Shown in pieces: positions 34,444 to 45,429 of a stretch of 64,000 nt of DNA; positions within the stretch are counted from its first letter, which is position 1; each line of letters starts with the position of its first letter. The notes below the pieces were generated by a model, which was not told the origin of the DNA, searched no databases, and saw nothing but the letters and a program-made list of their open reading frames with translations. This stretch comes from Nothopassalora personata (taxonomy: Eukaryota > Ascomycota > Dothideomycetes > Mycosphaerellales > Mycosphaerellaceae). The stretch covers positions 3,906,001 through 3,970,000 of the forward strand of contig CM066288.1 in the NCBI GenBank assembly GCA_033816765.1. Direction: 5' to 3'. Both the position numbers and the translations under genes were made by a program.

Positions 34444-35833
34444 ACAGATGGTGTGCGCTTGCGTTCTGGGCCGCCTGGCTGGGACCGATAATTGGCCATG
34501 CGGGGATCTTCACCTGAGCCAAGCTCATCTTTGTACCACACCATCTCATCGCTCCCACAGGATCTCAGTCATCCACTCGTGGTCATCTGCTTCACACCTT
34601 CTTTATGGCAGAACAGTCGTCTCTCTTTGCTCAGCGCATCAAGCAGACGTCAGCATTGCGACGGCGTTTCATCGCACACTACATCAACATTACAAGCATC
34701 GATACCCATCATAGATTTTGCACCTTCCTCCACCGGACACTTGGCGCATGGCGCTCGCAGAGATACCCATTTGACTGCGTTTGGTTTTTGAAACAACATC
34801 ATCTTTTATGTCGACCTGGACATGGTCGTGGAGTAACAGCAGTTGTATGGAATAACGACAGCATTTTTCTCTCTCTTTTCTCTTCGCAAGCGCAACGCAA
34901 TGTGTTTCCGAATTGATTTTTGATGTGACAGGCGAACTGCTTCGGCAACCATCTTATAGAGGGGCCTTTTGGTTCGGTTAGCAAGAAGATAACACACATC
35001 TCTTCTACACCTAGACAACTCGAGGCGACGGGGCCGGCGATTTGAGGCGACATTGGTCGTCGCGGATGGCTGTATGATAGATGAAAGCATAGATGTGCGT
35101 ATTGTTGCGTCCAATCGTTGCATTTTCATCCCATCGTCTCTTCCCTTGCCCGAGCATGCCACGCATGCTTGCTGATCCGCGATGCGACAGCTATGTACAA
35201 CAGCAGATGACCCTCGCAACTCCTCGTTCTCGGCATCCCGGCCAATCTCGCGGCAATAGGGACCGGGAGTTGCGAAATGACGTCCTAACAGCGAACACCG
35301 ACTTCTCCAGATTCTCTACCGCCACCAAGCCTCCTCGGCATTGATCAAGCTCAATGGAGAAGTGGATATCCTGAGCTGCCTTACTGTCGCTGTTCGCCGA
35401 CTTGCTGTCATTCTGGTCTCTGCTACAATTAACGATCGACGCGTGAACAGTTCTGTTACTCCGCTGTTCACCGCCGCTGTAACTGTACGGCGGGAGCGGC
35501 GGCTGAACACAACGTGAGCTGCACGTGTGGATCATCGCCCTACTCCTCCCCTCATTCACGGCATATGTACAGTACAGGCGTCCTCGCTCCCGACTGGCGC
35601 CCCTCTCGAATACCGTGCCTCGCGTGCGAAGGACTTCTCGCTTACATGCTGCTCAACGACCGGAAGGCGGAAGGATGAACTGCTGGGTATAGCATTCCGT
35701 CAACGGGATTTGACCGCGACCGCATCATGGGCGGTAGAAAGAAGCTCAGTAGTCCTCTGTCTTGTTCTTCTGGTCTTTGTTGATTGTACTCTTGGCGGTT
35801 GCAGCGTGGTCTTGTCTTTCCTGCGCCGTGAGA
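34444..35833. other. Intergenic region between medA and the MFS gene
   Basis: About 1.4 kb containing the medA 3' UTR and the MFS promoter. Only short, overlapping frames are seen, with no recognisable domain, repeat or RNA gene. Confidence 0.45.
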
Positions 35834-37408
35834 ATGCCATCTCTCAATGGGAAGCTGAGTGAAGAACGCTTTGAAAAGAAGGATGTCTCGCTTTATGGCT
35901 TGGACTATGTAGAGGATCCTGCCCTCGAAGCAAGAGTCACAAGAAAGCTCGATTTGCATATCTTGCCATGGATCTTCACACTCTGGCTGCTCGCCTTCAT
36001 TGATCGCAGCAATATTGGTGAGCTTACCCATAGCCCTGTTCCTGGACTACATCCTAACAAGACCTTCAGGCAACGCCAAACTCGACGGCCTCGTAGATGA
36101 CCTCCATCTGACCGGCGACAAGTACAACGTCGCCCTCACAGTCTTCTATATCCTCTACGTCCTGGTCGATATCCCAAGCAATTGGCTTCTCAAAATCGTT
36201 GGAGGTGGTCGCTACTTGCCCATCTTGGCCATAGCATGGGGCATAGTCGGTACCTGCATGGGTGCTGTCAAAAACTATGGTGGCCTGATAGCATGTCGCA
36301 TGCTCCTCGGAGCTTGCGAAGGCGGGATGTTCGGTGGCATCATCCTATACCTGAGCATGTTTTACAAGAGGCATCAGCTCATGTTCAGGCTTGGAGTGTT
36401 TTACTGCGCAGCGCCTCTGTCTGGAGCCTTTGGAGGTTTGCTGGCGACTGGACTGGCTGAGATCAACTTTGATGGATACAATGGCTGGCCGTGGATCTTC
36501 TTTGTAGAGGGTGCCATAACCATAGTCGTGGGCTTGGTTGCATTCTTCTTTCTCCCGAACACGCCTGGAGGAGCACGCTTCCTCACACTGGAGGAGCAAT
36601 CAGTTGCAGCACGTCGATTGCAAGCTGATTTGCACAGCGCCGCGGCTTCGGGTCGAGTCGAGGAAGAGCACTTCAATTGGCAGGAGGTATGTTGGCATCA
36701 ATCTTCATTACCTCCGTGATTGTTGCTGACAGTCTTTAGGTGCGCTTCGCGCTTCTGAACGTCAACACAATCGCAATGAGCATCAACTTCTTCCTGATTC
36801 TGATTCCGATCTACAGCTATTCGCTGTTCCTGCCAACCATCATCAAAGGCATGGGCTACACCAGAGTCACGGCCCAGCTCTTCACCGTACCGCCAAACTT
36901 CCTGGCGTTCCTCTCTGTCCTTGCATTTGCGTATACCAGCGATCGCATCAAGATGAGAGGCCCACTCATCGTGTTGAGTCTCATGTTGGCCGCAATTGGT
37001 TACATCATGCAACTGTCCAGCCAGCGGAACGCTGTGAAGTATGCCGGGACATTCTTCGTCGCCGTTGGAGCATATCCATGCTCTCCCTTAGTGCTTGCTT
37101 GGCTTTCCAATAATCTGGCACCCCATACAACCAAAGCAACAGGTCTCGGCTTCCAAGTCGCAGTCGGCAATTGCGGCGCCTTTGTGGCCACATGGACATA
37201 CTTGACGAAAGATGCGCCCAAGTATGTTACAGGGAACGCAATCAACCTTGGTGCGATAGGGCTCTCGCTGCTCTTGACATTGGCAAACATTGCATACGTG
37301 AGATGGGAGAACAACGCCAGACAATCCGGGAAGCGAGAATATCGACTGCAGCGAGCAGATGACAGCCGGCTGGGCCACTCACATCCAGACTTCAGATACA
37401 CCACATAG
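35834..37408 (+). CDS. MFS transporter of the anion:cation symporter (Dal5/Tna1) family
   Basis: Three exons, 35834-36017, 36070-36686 and 36740-37408, give 489 residues. The N-terminal block RKLDLHILPWIFTLWLLAFIDRSNIGNAKL is diagnostic for the ACS branch of MFS permeases, which take up carboxylates such as allantoate, nicotinate, pantothenate and biotin. Twelve hydrophobic segments can be counted, with a central charged loop (LEEQSVAARRLQADL). The motif CRMLLGACEGGMFGGIILYLS and the second-half block GYTRVTAQLFTVPPN fit the same branch, closest in feel to Tna1-like nicotinate permeases. The substrate is a family-level guess. Plasma-membrane location is expected. Both introns (52 and 53 nt) have CTAAC or CTGAC branch points and keep phase. 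Confidence 0.9.
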
Positions 37409-37773
37409 TGCTATAGGGTGGCGACACATATAGCTGCAGGGGTCCAAAGCCTGTCAATGAACCTCAACGGGATTGTGCAATTAAGTTGTGTTTAAGCTTC
37501 GATATCTGGTCACCAGCCACATCGTCAGTCCGCGCGAAGCTTTGACAGGCGCCATCGGCCGTTGAGTTTTAATCAATAGTTTGAACGGCTGCAGGCATGT
37601 TCAGCAGACGTCGTTCCCAGTGGAGCGCGTCAACGGTCACCCAAGAGTGATGACAGCACTTGGCAACATCAATCTTGACTCAGGAAATGATGTTGAATCG
37701 CTCGATTTCCAGAGACAACTTTTGGATATGTAGTCGGGAGCCACGGCTCACAGCATTTCTCATTGCAAGATCC
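37409..37773. other. Convergent intergenic region
   Basis: About 365 bp between the stops of the MFS gene and ASK1, so it should hold two 3' UTRs. No feature was recognised. Confidence 0.5.
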
Positions 37774-39134
37774 CTAGAATGTGTCGTCCTCGACATCGTA
37801 AGCTCGTTTGACCACGCTTGGGCTGGGCGTCTCGAAAGCTTCATCGTCGTCGTAACCCTCGATCTCGTCGGTACCATCGGCACCTGCCGTGAGGAGGAGA
37901 TCGTCTACAATCTTCTTCGAGGCCTCGCGAGCTGGAGTCTGCATCAACCGCGATTGCGGAACGTGGAACTGCATGGTCTTTGGGGGGCTCATTTCTGCAA
38001 GATCATCGTCTTCGACACTGTCATCAAAGAATTGACTGGCACGAGTTCTGTCTTTCGATGCAACGTAGGCCTTGTCCGCCGGTGAGAAGAGCTGCAAGCC
38101 CGTAGACGTCTTGGGCACTAAGAGAGCGCTCTGCTTCGCAGCAGGAGTCATAACAGAAACACCGGGTGTTCGTGGACCGCGTTTAGCTGGAGAGAACAGT
38201 TCACTTCTCAGCTGGGGCGCTGCTGCCTCGGGAGAGGACTGCGGCGAGTCGTCCCAGGGAGCCTTCTTGGTTGCAGTCGCGGGTGTGGCCTTAGTTGCTG
38301 AAGGCTGAACAGCTTGGTTCTGCCTCGACTGAGTATGCGGCGTGGCCTGTATGCGGTAGTTCTTGTCCAAGATCGCGCGATGCATGACCGGATCGTTGTT
38401 CTGCTGGCGCTGACTGTGGTATGCTGATGGCTGAAATGCTGATGGCTGAAATGCTGACTCTGGCTCGAAGGGCGAAGAGTCGAACTTGGCCGCGGATGTC
38501 ATTCGAGGTGTACTGGGCTCTTCCGAAGACGGCACTCTGGCTAGCGGATTGCTGCCTGTGTACTTTCTCGGTGATGGCGATCTGTATGATGATGGCCCAT
38601 TCCTGCTGTTCTGTGCTCTTGCAGTGCCATTGGATCTCTTGGACGTCGAAGGTGGCAGTTTCGGTGTAGTCTGCACGCCTGTGACTTGTGTTGGCGACTC
38701 GATGCTGAATTCTTCATCGTCGCTGCCTTGCTGTCGCTGTAGTTCCGCGCCCGTCACTGTGCTTTCGTCTTGCTTCGTTGGCGTTTGGAGGGACTCGGTC
38801 ACTTCGGTGTTGGTCACAGTTTCGTCGGTGTTCTCCTCGTAGCCGGAGAGTGAGACATTGGCGGACGCTTCGAAGAATTGCTTCCAGAACTGTGCATCGT
38901 GTTAGCCGGCCTCCAACCATTACCCCAGAGCGATATACATACCTTCGAGCCCTCCCAAACCTCATTGCTGTGCTTTGCGTATTCTTCAACAATGGGCAGG
39001 ATGCTGGTCGTCACGATGCGATGCGCTTTGCTGAAGTTGCTATCAATCTCCTGCAGTGTTAGGGTAATCTGCTGCTCCAATCTCTCCAGCTCCTCGGTGA
39101 GCGTCAGGCTACGCTGCGCTGTGGGTGGCGACAT
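37774..39134 (-). CDS. ASK1: DASH/Dam1 complex subunit Ask1
   Basis: Two exons, 39134-38943 and 38889-37774, with a 53-nt intron (GTATGT, CTAAC, CAG), give 435 residues. The N-terminus SLTLTEELERLEQQITLTLQ EIDSNFSKAHRIV, with SILPIVEEYAKHSNEVWEGS-KFWKQFFEASANVSLSGYEE across the splice, is the conserved Ask1 domain. The remainder is disordered and rich in Ser/Pro and TP/SP sites, with an acidic C-terminus. Ask1 is one of the ten DASH subunits that ring kinetochore microtubules and couple them to chromosomes. The SP/TP density agrees with its known regulation by Cdk1. A short SAFQP tandem repeat lies at about residues 190-200. The gene is divergent from the reductase at 39704. Confidence 0.93.
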
Positions 39135-39703
39135 GGTGCAATGCGCTGCAGATCACGAAGCACGACGATGTCTTTGTAGTTCTACAGTATATACTGTACT
39201 TTGACACGCGACGGTGGAGACGCGAGCTGCGGGGACATCTCTGCCATTCACTTGGTGCCAACCACATGAGCTCGCCACTCTCGGCTGAGTTTCTCCCGCA
39301 AAGCTACCTCTTGTCCTGTTCTTGTTTCCGAAAGCTACACCCACGCAAACATGCGGAGTTCGTGGTAGCCCATCACAGTTCGCAAGAGCTCGGTGCAATG
39401 GATGAGCTAGGTAGACCTGCCTTGATGCCAGCATGAGGCTTATTGCCATGCTTTACTCAGGTACTCCTCACGTCTCCCCCTCTTCGCGTCCCGCTTCGCC
39501 ATACTCACGAGGTGGCAGTTCAGGCCGAGCCTATAAATGACACTCAAGGGAAAGTCGTCTCTAGTCCTAGCGTCTCTCGTTCTCCCATACCTTTGCTAGA
39601 GCAAGTTCCCAGCAGAAAGAGAGGATACGGACGAAGAAGAACTACTCTTGAATCAATCAAGAAGCACGTTTCAGCAGAAGCTACAGTCTACAGTGTCTTC
39701 GAC
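39135..39703. promoter_or_regulatory. Divergent promoter region of ASK1 and the SDR gene
   Basis: About 570 bp between two divergent start codons. A frame on the plus strand runs into the reductase from 39443, but the stretch before 39704 lacks family features and the NAD-binding motif starts at the ATG chosen for the reductase. The region therefore probably contains both promoters and leaders. Confidence 0.45.
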
Positions 39704-40696
39704 ATGGGCAAAGTAGCAATCGTTACAGGCTCAAGCCGTGGCATCGGCAGAGCAATCGCCATTCGCATTGCTCAAGACGGCTACGACGTCTGCGTGAACG
39801 ACATCGAGGCCAACAAGCAGGGCTGTGAGGAAGTGGCACAAGAGATCCAGAAACTCGGCAGGAAGGCATGCGTAGCAACAGCGGACGTCAGCCAACTCTC
39901 TGAAGTCGAAGCCATGATCCAAACGGCAGTGAAAGAGCTCGGCAACCTGAATACCATGTACGTATGACGAGCATCCAAGCTACCCAACGCCTTACTAACA
40001 CCACCTAAAGGATCGCCAACGCAGGAATCGCTCAAGTCAAACCCCTCCTCGAGCTGACCGAAGACGACTTCAAAAGAATGTTCGAAGTAAACGTCTACGG
40101 CGTCCACAACTGCTACCAAGCCGCAGCAAAACAACTCATAAAGCAAGGCAACTGCACACCAGAATCCATGGGGAAACTAATCGGCGTACGACCAGCCCTC
40201 TCCTTCCCCGAGCTTAACCTCCAAATCTGACCTCCCTCCAGTGCGCCTCCATCGTAGCCTTCAAACCCTTCGCCCTCCTCTCCCACTACTCCGCCTCAAA
40301 GTGGGCAGTCCGCGGTCTCTCCCAAGCCTACGCCATGGAGATGGCCGAGCACAACATCACAGTCAACGCCTACGCCCCTGGAATCGTCGGAACAGCAATG
40401 TGGGACCTGATCGATGAGAAGCTAGGCGAGAAAGATGGTCGGAAGAAGGGCGATACCATCAAGAAATATACCAATGAGCTGATTGCGCAGAAGAGGACCA
40501 GCGTGCCTGAAGATGTCGCGAAGCTGGTGTCGTTCCTCGCAGGGCCAGATTCAGATCATGTGACAGGTAAGGAAGTCTAGGGAGTGCATACAATCGCGGC
40601 TCGGGTGGCTCCTCCCCCAATTGCTGAATTTCTACTGACTGCCTGATCATTATAGGTCAGACTCAAATCGTTGATGGCGGTATCATCTTTACTTAG
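39704..40696 (+). CDS. Short-chain dehydrogenase/reductase (acetoin/diacetyl reductase-like)
   Basis: Four exons, 39704-39957, 40011-40185, 40242-40566 and 40656-40696, sum to 795 nt (264 residues), the standard classical-SDR length. Features are MGKVAIVTGSSRGIGRAIAI (cofactor loop TGxxxGIG), NAG in MIANAGIAQVKP, the active-site YSASK (Tyr and Lys) and a C-terminal QTQIVDGGIIFT. The start was placed at the Met that directly opens the first beta strand. The frame extends upstream, but without conserved content. Sequence style (DLIDEKLGEKDGRKKGD in the lid, SVPEDVAKLVSFLAG) resembles butanediol dehydrogenase/acetoin reductases, which use NAD(P)H on small diketones. The exact substrate is unknown. 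The last exon is only 41 nt, and skipping it would remove the strand that closes the fold. Confidence 0.9.
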
Positions 40697-41263
40697 ATTG
40701 GCAGACGAAGGATTGAAGGGCCTAACATGTTAGTGATATTCATTCCATATGCTTCAGCAAGGGTCATTGAAGAGACGAGATAGTGGTTGGATGTAAAAGA
40801 TGCGCTTCCATTGTCTATCCACTGTATGTCGTCAAAGAAGTCCAGTTCACTCCCGCACATCACCATCACCGACTCGTTCGAACATTCGACGTCCTCATTG
40901 TCCTGCGTCGAGAAAGGAGTGTGCGTGATAGACCGAACGCCACCTCTTACACCATCGAAGTGACGGACAAAAGCATATCCCCATCGCATCGCACCACACC
41001 GCAGAAAAAATAATCAGCGCAAAGTGGTATATCCCCATCGCACAGCTCCATCCCAAAAGATTCCATATTGCATTCCCGTTACAAGAACAAGTGCGCAGGA
41101 CACCAGCTTTTCTCTTTCGCCCAACGGTTCAAACATGGTGGGGGTATTCTCATTGTTGTAAAAAGGAGGGAGATAAAAACACAAAAACACCAAAGACTGC
41201 AGCAACATAACAATGCCCGCACCCCTCCCCCAGAACCTTCAAAAGCTTGCAAGTGAACGCGGA
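40697..41263. other. Convergent intergenic region
   Basis: About 570 bp between the stops of the SDR gene and the KH-domain gene. Around 41155-41200 it contains A-rich, purine-rich runs. No gene is seen. Confidence 0.5.
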
Positions 41264-44200
41264 TCAATGCGGAGGCCCGGAGGCCGGGTATCCTGAAGAT
41301 GTACTCGCAGAAGTATTGGTGGCCGCGGTATTGGTCGAAGCCGGACGCGAGATCGGCGCCTGCTGACTTTCCGTCGACGTGGAGCTGCCCTTTCCGTTGT
41401 TACCCAACAAGCCATCCTTGTGGGCATCGTACTTGGGTGTCACGTCGCCGTTGGCCGAGCTGGCGCCGCCGGTCGCGCTGCCGTTTTGGACCATACCGAG
41501 ACCGGGTATAGGTGTCGTAAGAGAACTCGTAGACGCGTTACCATTTGCGCCAAAAGGAAATTTTGTCTCAAATGCGCCTGAAAGAGAATTGGATGAGGTA
41601 TTTGGCCGGGAGGATCCGCCAAATGAACCCCAGCTGTTAGCATGGTTGTGGCCATTCTGTTGATCGTGGTCAAGGTCGATGCCAGAGTCATTCCAAGGGT
41701 TGCGATAGCCAGAGTCGCGAGACTCCATGCTGACGAGGGACGCTTTTGAGGCATTACTCGAAGCATGCATGAAGAGTGACGCGGGAGAATTGGTTCCGTT
41801 CTTCCTGCGCCGTTCCATGAACGAGGTGAAGGACGACATGCTGCCAGGCTTTCGGAGCTTGTCAAAGATGGAGCGTGACGAGCTGTCATCGCCGTTGAAA
41901 GTCGTGCGAGTCGGCGACTCTGTCGACAATGGAGCTTCTGCTCTCTGCAGAAGCTTTGACTCAAAGTAGGGCATGTTGTCTTCGAAAGAATCTGACTTTG
42001 GCCGAGGAATCGCGCCCTTCACCGCAGTAGCGTCCAAGCCACGTGCGATGAACGGCATGAGCAGGAAATCGATGGCATCCTTGAGCCCGCCCGCGTTGTT
42101 TCGAGTGTAATTGAGGTTCAATCGCTCCATTGCGACCAGCTTGTCGTCTTGTTTCTCAGTCCTTGGCTCACAAGCCGTGACCTCAACGACGTACTGGTCC
42201 TTGAGCTTGCGAGTAGTGTCGCTGATGAACTCTTCGGATGTCAGGAAGTTTCGAAGTTCGTCTGTTGAAGGGAACTCAATCTCGTGACTTTCTGGTACCA
42301 TACCCTGGAATCAATGTCAGTATGGGCAGCTCGTCGAAAGGCGGTCAAGATACGAACCAAGAATTCATCCACAGCCTGCGGCACCTGATATTCGGGGCCA
42401 GAGACTGTAATGATATCGCTGGCTTGCTCAGTGCCCGGAAACGTGATCTTGCAATTCCACTTCTTCTCCAAGTCTTCAATCTCGGGCATTCTCGCAATGA
42501 GTTCACGGTGGAAGAGGCGGTCAACGGGGATCTGTTCAGAAACGAACTCCGCATCAACCTTCTCGACCATGTCCATGATCTCCTGCTTGACCAGCTCGAG
42601 ATTGTCAGCGTTCCTGGCTGGTGTGCGACAGATGACATTGTCCACTTTGATATCATCATCTTCCTTACCAATGCCGCCTCGGTCCATAGCATTGCTGAAC
42701 TTGACAAATACTGAGTACTTCTTCATGATTCGCTGAATGTGCTGCCCGCCAATGCCGATGATTCGTTTGTGGTATTGATCGGGAACATGGAATGAGATGG
42801 AAGCTGGCATCTCCAGCTCGACCAGATCCAGCCCATTCTTCGTCGCCTCGTACTGTGCTCCGCGAACGTCGATGTAAAAGTTGTACTCGTTGAACCCGTC
42901 AAACACAATCTGCACGTTGCTTTGGCTCATGATCTTGTTGATCTTGCCATTCTTCTTGCCACTGACGAATTCCTTGTGCTCGTTGGCAAGCTCAACCTTG
43001 ACTCGAAGTGTCGACTGCGCCTTCTTCACGAATGGCAAGGTGTTGATAATGGACATGGCTGCCTTGACGGCGTCGTCGCTGCCATTGATGTGGAAGTTGA
43101 GCTTCTCAAAGGTGATCTCGGCGCCAGAATTGATGCAGATGTCGGGCAGCATAGCACGGATATCGGAAGGTGTCGGCTGTCGTTGAGATGGGTCTGGATG
43201 CGTAACCCACCACGAAGCACTGTAGAATTGCCCAGCAAGGCCCATGATCTCTCGAACAGTACGCTCCACGTTCAGGATGTCAGTGGCCTGCACTCGCAGA
43301 ACACCACTGTGATTACCAAGTGGCGGAAGGAGCACATACGAGCCGTTTGCCTCAATGATCCTGCGAATCTTGTCAAGCCGCTCCAGCAGGATATAGTCCA
43401 CCTTGCTGGTTGTAATCTGCACATCTTTGACAAAAGTCTTGGTACTCAAGACATGGTCGTGAAGTCTCTGCTTTGCCTGAAGGATACTGTCCATCTTGTC
43501 ACCCGTGATGATGATTTCGTCTCGGCTTCGGAGCGGAATCGATCCTGGAGGGGTGTATCCAAAGACAGTCGGGAACATTGGCGGGAAGTAGATGGCGGTA
43601 CCAGTAGCGGATTCGATCAGCTTAATGTTCCTCCTGTGGCGCCCAGATATGAGACTGTGCAAAGAGAGTTCGAGCCTGATGGTATCCACTAGACGCTGGA
43701 GAATCTGGTCAATCATGATGAGCAGTCTCGTCTTTGCGTTCTCCGAGCTCTCGTTGTCACCGTAGACGTGTATCCTGAGTCTGTTGTCCATGCTCTTCTC
43801 CATGCCTCCGCTGAAGCTCGCCGAGTCTGAGTCCTTTCTCTTGGCCTTGGACTCGAGCAGGAAGATGTCCGCCTTGGTTTGATCGGCGATCTCGTCCATG
43901 TGGTTCAGGATGTCGGCTCTCGCTCCCTCCTGGCCCTTGGGAAACACAATCTCGCGGTCGATGTCGATGGACTCACAGCGCTAAGAAAGTGTCAGCCATC
44001 AATATCCCAGCATATGACATTGCCATACTCACCAGTGTGATGGGCGTTTCGTTCAAGATCTTGGCCCGCATCTTGTGCACTATCTCTGAGTCTCCCGATA
44101 TGCAGACATTGGTAACCAGCGCCGTCAGCGGACCACGTTGCATGCCGGGTACAGGCTTCGGCTTCGAGGACGTGACCGTGGCCTGGACACGCTCCCCGCT

Positions 44201-44587
44201 GCTTTCACTCAGCTGCCGGCACAGACTCCGCAGATTCTCGACATTCCGTGTGTGGACAGGCAATGCGTGGTTTGGCGCCTCCTCGGCTCCCTCGGGGTGA
44301 ATCCATCGCTGGTAAGCACCCGTGCTGCTGTACAGTATGTCCTCCTTATCCGGACCCGGCAGGTTCGAGCTGAAGGGCACGTTGAAGGACAGGTTGACAA
44401 GGTGACCGGGCACGGCCGGGTTGGGGCTCATGCTGGAGCCGGCGAGGGAACGTTTCATCATCGGGTTGTGGGAGTCGGGCTGCTGATGCTGATGCTGGTG
44501 TTGCGGACGAGACATGCCAAAGGTCGGCTGTGTGACCCGGTCCCAGCCATGCCGCGCTGAGCCTGTGAATTGGGAGATCTTGTGCAT
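41264..44587 (-). CDS. Multi-KH-domain RNA-binding protein
   Basis: Three exons, 44587-44033, 43980-42358 and 42304-41264, with introns of 52 and 53 nt (donors GTGAGT and GTTCGT), give 1,072 residues. Several KH-like repeats lie between about residues 150 and 850. The clearest is SISFHVPDQYHKRIIGIGGQ (GxxG loop GIGG). A weaker one is SLHSLISGRHRRNIKLIESA, where the loop is degenerate (GRHR), and others cover FVSGKKNGKINKIMSQSNV (GKKNGK). The last 250 residues are Ser/Asn/Gly-rich and disordered. The N-terminus has a His/Gln run (HQHQHQQ). Overall layout recalls vigilin/Scp160 or Bicaudal-C-type proteins that bind mRNA in the cytoplasm, but I cannot place it in a named subfamily. The start at 44587 gives MHKISQFTG; no upstream in-frame ATG precedes it closely. 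Confidence 0.82.
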
Positions 44588-45429
44588 GTCCGCCTGCGCT
44601 CATGCACCGAGAGATGTCGTGTGGTGGGATCGTGGTCGGGACGGAGGCGGCGGAGGAGCAGCGGGAGGGTGAAAATAGAGCTGAAGTCGAGAACAATGCA
44701 CCCAGCCGCGGCAGGAGAGGATTCCGCGCGCGTGGAAGAAGAAGAAGAGAGCAACAAGACTACAGCACTGCGCACAATCACTGACAACATGCAGCCATGA
44801 TAGCACGGGTTGACGAAGAGGTGGCTTGCAACACGTCTAGAACTAGCCGACACTTCTGGAATAGCTAGTCACGTGGAACGTATATCCTCCCTGGCTTACG
44901 GTTCCTATACTCGACACGGCTATTATGTGGCATCGATATGATCTCAGTAATGCACAGGCGGATCAGTGCTTCTTCGATATCACACTATTGCCTCGACTGC
45001 GTGGTGTGTGTCGCGCCAGGACTCGACATGTTCGCACAAGCACTTATCCTGCCGAGACGTTCTGAAACAACAACATTGTCGAGGAGAAACATGTCCGCCG
45101 CATTTAGCTGGCACTGTGCCATGGAACATCAATATCAGTATGACTTGCTGATCTTCTTCATAGTGACTAAAATCCAAAGTCAATCGAGAGCTTGACCCTT
45201 GCCCGATACTGATGAGCGGTCAACATGAATCTTCCTGGTGCACTACATTAAGCCCGACATTCGAAGATACTGTAGCAATGCCTAAACAATCAAGCCCAGT
45301 GCTCAAGTACACCATCTCATGCTTCAAACCCGGCGCTTCCTGCCCAGTACTGATTACAAGATGCTTCGAATGCCCGCCATGCAGTGCTTGCCAAAACGGA
45401 CCAAACAAACAGGTAACTTAACATACTCC
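44588..45429. other. Intergenic region: KH-gene promoter
   Basis: About 840 bp upstream of the KH-protein gene and downstream of the disordered-protein gene, both on the minus strand. Short frames on both strands overlap and show no recognisable domain. Confidence 0.45.

Noticed and set aside
39443..39703. N-terminal extension of the SDR reductase
   Set aside because: The frame is open, but the SDR fold begins at the Met at 39704 and the extension shows no conserved or targeting features.
42922..43692. Plus-strand open frame of 256 codons
   Set aside because: Antisense to the KH-domain exon and without protein features.
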